NCBI RefSeq assembly: GCF_000003855.2
Contig: NW_003101666.1
Location: 93,934 to 157,933, forward strand
Origin: Blastomyces gilchristii SLH14081
Lineage: Eukaryota > Ascomycota > Eurotiomycetes > Onygenales > Ajellomycetaceae
Direction of reading: 5' to 3'
Length of the DNA: 64,000 bases
The notes below the pieces were generated by a model. The model had not been told where the DNA came from. It ran no database searches and worked only from the letters and a program-made list of their open reading frames with translations. Position 1 is the first letter of the stretch. Each line of letters begins with the position of its first letter. Both the position numbers and the translations under genes were made by a program. Below are positions 57,065 through 64,000 of the stretch, in pieces.

Positions 57065-58651
57065 TCAATCTTTCTTCCCGACGGAATACCCTCCATACCC
57101 CCCATAGCCACCTCCATTCCCATTCCCGTTCAACCCTAGTCCATACCCATTAATCCTACCCTTATCCCCTCCAAAACTCATTACCCCGGTCCCGCCGATG
57201 CCAGCACCAAACCCACTAAAAAATGGCCTGTGTCCCAAAATCCCATCCCCCTTATAAACACCCACCACCCTCCTTCTATGCCTCACCCTCTCCACAACCA
57301 CAGCCAACCCCATCCCAACCCCGACCCAAAAGCAAATAGTCATCAACCGGAAAAACAGCCCAACACGGGGCCCATATCCAAACACTTTCTTCGACTTCCA
57401 CTTTGCCTTGTCCGACTGAACTAGCCCAAGCACATCGCCGCTGGAAACCCACCCAACCCGAAACGTGAACACAAGCGGCTCGCCGCGGATGACCTTCGCG
57501 CCCCCCTCCGCTGCCCAGGGCTGCATCAACATCTCCCTCTCCTTCTTGCGTTTCTTCAATGCCGCCGCTTCGTTGTTGCCGGGGTCGCCGTCATTGTCAT
57601 TGAAATTGTCATCAGCAGTAGCGCATATAACCATCGGCACCGAGTATGCCGATGCGGCCACAATCTGTCCCTGCGGGAGCGTCAATTTATTCATCTCCTT
57701 GTTATTGTTCTTCATATTATGATCGCTTTTCTTCCCCTTCTTTTTCTCCTTCTTCGACTTCTTCCATTTTTTCGAGTAGGACTCAGGGTTAGTGGATAAT
57801 CGCGCAGACTGGTGCATGAGCACATTCATGTCTGTCCATATATGGAGATGGGACAGCTGCAGGGTCCCCTGCAGCGCGATTGTCAGGGGTGTAAAGGGCG
57901 GTTGCGAAGCTGATGAGGATATGTCATTAGTCGTAGAGCCGTCATGTGTTTCTTCGCCGCTGCTGTCACCGTCGCGGTCATTCTCATGGCTGCTGCTGCT
58001 GCTGCTACTACTAGCAGAGGAGGTGAGGAGCGGGAAGGTAGGTATGCGACATGTTAATGGAACGTCAGAGTGGACGTAGTATTCAAGTAGGTGGTAGAGG
58101 GTGTCGGAGAGAGAGTGGATGGTGCAGGTTATTGTTTCGGAGATGCCGTAGCGGAAAGAAAGCGGGGCGGAGGTTTCGTTGCATGTTGGGAAGGGGATGT
58201 ATTGGAGTTTTCCGGCCGGGTCGGTGATCTAGATGAGAGCGTTAGCGGTACGTTATTGGGCGAAAATATGTCTATTTTACCCCATGCGGCGGGGAAGTGG
58301 AATAGTAATGACCGGTTATATCTGATCGAGGTGTTTTGTAGGTTCAGACATACATGTTCGCCAGTCTCTCTACAATAACGAATTAGTCTAAACGAATACC
58401 CCCAAATCTGGCCCAACCCAGCCCGTGCACATTTAACCTAATATAAAAAGAAAAGAACAAGAAAGAAAAAAGACTCACATATCCCTATTCAGACAACTAA
58501 CCGGCACACTTTGGCCATGGGCATAGCCTGGTAGAATCGATTTAGCCGCCGCAAACCCGCCGCTGTTTACGAGCACCACATTGGTCACCAGGAACAAGGG
58601 AAGGATATATTTGCGGCAAAGGGAGGAAATGCCCGGCGGCTGCGACAACAT
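57065..58651 (-). CDS. Secretory-pathway single-pass membrane protein of unknown function, with a 16-nt microexon
   Basis: Exons are 58651-58479, 58369-58354 (16 nt) and 58228-57065 (450 aa); phases 2, 0 and 0 agree. The first 40 residues contain a signal peptide (YILPLFLVTNVVLVNSGGFA). The conserved-looking lumenal part then reads YAHGQSVPVSCLNRDIETGE, LQYIPFPTCNETSAPLSFRY, ITCTIHSLSDTLYHLLEYYV and PLTCRIPTFPLL, with several Cys. A disordered Ser/Asp/Lys-rich insert (about 205-300) follows, then a second beta-type block (GEPLVFTFRVGWV), a membrane helix (LMTICFWVGVGMGLAVVV) and a basic, Gly-rich cytosolic tail. I do not recognise a named family. Topology suggests a type I membrane protein of the ER or Golgi. 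The microexon supplies IETGEH without which the frame breaks. Confidence 0.75.
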
Positions 58652-59184
58652 TATAGATACATGTGCCCGGGAGCGGATAAGAGTTTTCGGCGAGTGGGAA
58701 ACTGAAGAAGTAGAATTGAATTGTAGGTCCTGAATTATGGAGATGTGTAAACAATTGTCCCTGCGCCCAGGAAGCGCTACTATTGCGTTGATTGGCTGCA
58801 AATGCGCGCGGGGATTTTGTGGAACCTGGATCCTGGAATCTTTCAGGGCGGGACCGGGGAACTTTCCAAGGGAGCGAAGCATATATATATATATAGTTAG
58901 TTATATGTATCCTTTGGCCCTCCAATAATTATGGACCTATCACGAAAAGGAAACATTGAACCCCCATCCACGCTAGGTTTGGCAAAAGGAAAACTACAAA
59001 AGAAGAAATAAAAGCTTGCTTTATTATTTACTGTCTTAACACACAAAATATACCCGGACTTTTGGGATTTTCCTCATCGTGATCGTTGTCATCGCTTCAT
59101 AAACTCTCATCCGTCACAGATATCACGCCGGTTTACATTCCATGAGCTCCCACGGTGACACTTCTTGCCTGTCCCTCCTCTTAT
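58652..59184. other. Intergenic spacer upstream of the membrane protein gene, downstream of PGI
   Basis: About 530 bp. A TA run at 58881-58894. Holds the promoter of the minus-strand gene to the left and the PGI 3' end. No gene seen. Confidence 0.6.
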
Positions 59185-60925
<1,741 letters not shown>

Positions 60926-62357
60926 TGCTGATTGGATGGAACCTGGTAAAGCGGAAAGGGGAGGTTGCTATTTGGCGGGGTATGGCCAAGGGCGTTGATT
61001 GAAGGTAAGCCGCTTCAAAGCGATTCAATTGCGTTAAGGACGTAAGAGTGAGCAAAGATAATCTACTCAGAGTATTTCAATTGTGCAGGTCTGCTCCTGG
61101 CTGCGCTGGGTGGACAGAGATGGTTGAGGTTGAGGTGTTGAGAAAGAGCGAAGAATTGGACAGGTGGGGGGGTTAAGCCGCGAATCTTATAGTTGCGCGA
61201 ATGATGCCATGGTGGGGCTTGGCATACTGTGCTCCGTAAGTACCTTCTGGTCTCCAGTCTGGACAGTCTGTCCGGAATATCGAAATACTACAATAACTAG
61301 ACGTAATCAAGCAACCCTGGCTTCCCGGAGTGATCCTCTTTAGAATATAAGACGTTCTTGTTCCAATAATCGCTGATGCAGGACGATTAATAACAATGAC
61401 CAACTAGCCGCCGACTTCCCTTCCATCCATGTCTGGGAACAAAGTTCTGTGACATTGCTGTCCGAATACAAGTAGCCGCGCTGTATCATCCCCTATGCGG
61501 CTGTTGTTTCGATTCTTACCCTGTATTACCATTATTTGCAAGTTGAATCCTTTGTCGTCTGGAAGAGTGGGCGACGAGGAAGGATAAAATTTTTGCTAGT
61601 CGCTCAAGGGACAGGATGTTCTAGAACTCCGCTTGCCAGAAGGGGCGGTTGGGTATCAGATCGCTTGTCCACCTCATCACAGCCTGGAATGACAGGTAGA
61701 CAGAGTGAGGGTTTTCGTCAGAGAGTAACCCAATGGATAGTTATGGATATGGGCTAGTTGGGCCGGTTGGGGAGTGGTCGGAACGGGAAAAATGAATAGA
61801 GTGTCCCACCATCCCACCATATACAACCCACTTACTTCTACGGTGTCGTAATAATAAGGCTATTTGTCTATAGGACGTTGGGTATATAGGAATAGTGCAT
61901 GAATTTGTCAACGCGCTTTCGCTCTCTTGAAATCTTCAACATCTTTCAATCCCTGCCCTTTTGCCAACTTCAAACAGCAAATATGCCCCAGCATTGTGAG
62001 TTATATAAAATAAACTCCTCATGCGTCTTGGCTCGTCTTGGGTAGGGCAGGAGGCAATGTCGAGTCTTCGGAAGGGGGGGAATGAAAACAAGAAGCCAAC
62101 TCGATTAAATTAACCCGGGAGTTGTGGGAATTATGTGTCTCGATACGCGTATCCTGGGGTGCACTCACTAATGGTAGTGAGTTGCGCTTGGCACGGTTAG
62201 TGGACAGCCTGAGACAAGTCCGCTTCGTCCAAAAAAAAGAGAGGAAAAAAGAAGATAGTATAATAAGCTTAAAGGTCGGGTTATAATTCTGTGAATCTAC
62301 GAATTGTTTGGTTGTTTTTATTTTTATTTTTATTTTGTATTTTTTGATAAAAAAGTC
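60926..62357. other. Divergent intergenic region between PGI and the last gene
   Basis: 1.4 kb. Left part is the PGI promoter. A long purine- and AT-rich stretch with TTTTTATTTTTA-type sequence (62310-62345) is the leader of the right gene. Short frames at 61170-61760 are not convincing. Confidence 0.55.
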
Positions 62358-63318
62358 ATGGGATCTATATCCCCTTCCCAAACAGACGCAAAGGGCAAGA
62401 CCCCCGGTGCCTCAAGTAACATCGAAGTGGTACCTCCAGCTACACAGAAGGAGGTTTACAATCGCCATGCAAACCATCAGAGCAACAAAGAGCTGTCATC
62501 CTCAAGCAAAACCGGAGTTGTCCCTGACAGCACTCAAAAGGAAGTCTTCCACAACAACCACCCAGACAGCGCAGAAGGAAGTCTCCGTAGACCCAAACGG
62601 CGCCTCAGGCAACATCGAGATAGCCAACAACAAGCCAGCAGCATACCTCAAATTCCAAGTCGAGAAATCTAGTGCGCTTGGCCTGATCCTGCCGCAAAAC
62701 CTCCAGCTCACGATCCACAATGTAACCAACGGCGCCTACTTCCCCACCTTCATCACGACGGATATGCACTGGGAAGATATCCTATCCGTGCTCCCGCCGC
62801 AATTTAGTATGTATCCAGTATCGAACACAGGCGTCGCAGAGAAAGGTACAGGTCGGATTGTGAATTTTTGCCCCAGGGGATGGCAGGGATTCACTGGAAT
62901 GAAGGCTCGTCTTGATCTTGTCGAGAATGGCAATGCAGGGCTGCCACCGCAGAGATGGACAATTAGCCGCAGCGGGTGGACCAGGCATTATAAGATGGAG
63001 GAAGAGTTACCCGCTAAATCAGCGCCAAATTCTCCGAACCCGACACAGTTTATGTGGAAAGGCTCCATGGATATCCTGGGTCGATTGGATGATACGGCGC
63101 CGCGGTGCAGGGGGAATTTGAAGCTGGAGACGCAAGATGGGAACACGCTTCTGGCTGCGTGGAAGCAACGGCGGGATGATCGTAGAATGGGGTCGTTTAC
63201 GATATTTGAGGCTGCGAAGGACCTGATTTCCTTTGAGCTTATTGTTGGATCGGGTATTGCTGTTGTGATGGCAGAGCGCGCCTCAGGGGTTAATTTCCTC
63301 GGTGGACTTGGGAAGTAG
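62358..63318 (+). CDS. Unknown fungal protein, probably two exons
   Basis: ATG at 62358 (MGSISPSQTDAKGKTPG) opens a frame that must change phase to reach the long right-hand frame. A GT-AG intron joins them in phase: the acceptor GCGCAG ends at 62574, and the donor is either GTTTAC (62454) or GTACCT (62430). The first gives 279 aa. The body reads ASGNIEIANNKPAAYLKFQV, LILPQNLQLTIHNVTNGAYF, TGRIVNFCPRGWQGFTGMKA, PTQFMWKGSMDILGRLDD, CRGNLKLETQDGNTLLAAWK and ends FELIVGSGIAVVMAERASGV, a beta-rich pattern loosely like LURP-one/tubby-type folds. No signature motif is recognised and function is unknown. The N-terminal exon and intron contain three QKEV-type segments, suggesting a small internal duplication. 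Confidence 0.6.
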
Positions 63319-64000
63319 TTTTTCTTATCATTTGATCTCCATTCCTTTAGCAGTTTGTTTCTCGCTTCAACTCTGGAATGTTATTCCTTTTTCCTTTTTC
63401 TTTTCATTGCTGTCGCCTCTGGGTGACAAAGTGATGTTCATTCATCTTCGTAACAATTTCATAACCAATGACTGAAATACCAAACGGACGTTGGGTCTCT
63501 TATTTATTTTCTCCTATGTTTGATCGATTTAATCTAGTCTGCCTGTCAAATATCAGTTGAGGAAAATCTGTCGACATACCAAGAAGTTGCCCCCCACCCG
63601 ACCTCGTTATGTAAGCAGACCCTGTGCCAACACCTGATGTAGGATAGTTGAAGGTTGTATTGATAGATCTTGTAGGCTACTGGGGCAAAAGAGCTTGAGG
63701 AGAACTTGAAGCCGAAAAGCCGCTTTGGGAGGGGCGGGGGGGGGCGGAGGGCACGTCATCGTTCCATCCACACACGATCGGCCTGTGGCAGGGCAAATGC
63801 TTTGTAGTTACATTGACCACCGGATTAGAAGGGGGCTCAGTCTGGAGCGAACCTACAGGAGGGAGCCTTTTTTTCCCCCTCCCATCCCTGCAGGTCCCTC
63901 AGCCCCAACGAATGACTGGAGAACGGGTTTCCACCGTGAGCAAATCAACTCTTGTGGATGATGCTCGCGTTTGATCCGAGATTCGAAGGTGATGTGAAGA
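63319..64000. other. Right-hand intergenic end of the window
   Basis: About 680 bp, no supported gene. T/C-rich just after the stop. A G-rich block near 63728-63745. The adjacent gene, if any, lies beyond the window. Confidence 0.5.

Overview
The window is nuclear DNA from a filamentous ascomycete (Pezizomycotina), most probably a Eurotiomycete and perhaps Onygenales. Genes are split by short GT-AG introns, mostly 50-130 nt and often with a CTAAC-type branch site. Intergenic regions of 0.3-6 kb are rich in homopolymers and microsatellites, and most proteins belong to fungal or general eukaryotic housekeeping families. The genus is an inference from overall character, not proven here. All gene models below were spliced by hand and checked for reading-frame continuity.

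Layout. 1-5.5 kb: 5' part of an aspartate aminotransferase gene (minus, runs off the left edge) and a membrane-anchored RING-H2 ubiquitin ligase (minus). 5.5-11.6 kb: a gene-poor stretch with long A/T tracts and an AT-rich island. 11.6-14.8 kb: an EF-hand MscS-type mechanosensitive channel. 16.1-22.9 kb: MGM101 (mtDNA maintenance), a four-exon COA4 (cytochrome oxidase assembly) divergent from biotin protein ligase BPL1, and a TANGO2/NRDE-family protein. 22.9-28.8 kb: a long promoter region with two GATA-type iron-regulator sites, then an 11-exon siderophore transporter. 30-35.2 kb: YOP1/REEP-type ER-shaping protein, a coiled-coil protein with a QQH repeat, and a small Cdc25/rhodanese-type phosphatase. 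35.9-42.8 kb: NDUFAF7-type methyltransferase, an RRM RNA-binding protein with an RGG-like tail, a doubtful small acidic protein, and a serine-rich protein of unknown function. 45-50 kb: eIF4G. 53.4-54.2 kb: mitoribosomal protein bS21m (MRP21). 55-56 kb: what looks like a decayed gene. 57-63.3 kb: a secretory membrane protein of unknown function with a 16-nt microexon, glucose-6-phosphate isomerase, and an unknown fungal protein.

The genes do not form a biosynthetic cluster or a dedicated system. Four act in mitochondria (MGM101, COA4, NDUFAF7, MRP21), and the aminotransferase may do so as well. Others cover core carbon metabolism (PGI), translation initiation (eIF4G), biotinylation (BPL1), iron uptake and membrane or ER biology. 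I found no CRISPR array, intact tRNA or rRNA gene, or intact transposon. The strongest unexplained signals are two short sequence words scattered through the intergenic DNA far more often than chance predicts (TACGGAGTA and the palindrome GTACATGTAC), a pair of iron-regulator GATA sites, several microexons, and a possible alternative 3' exon of the RING gene built on a hexanucleotide repeat.
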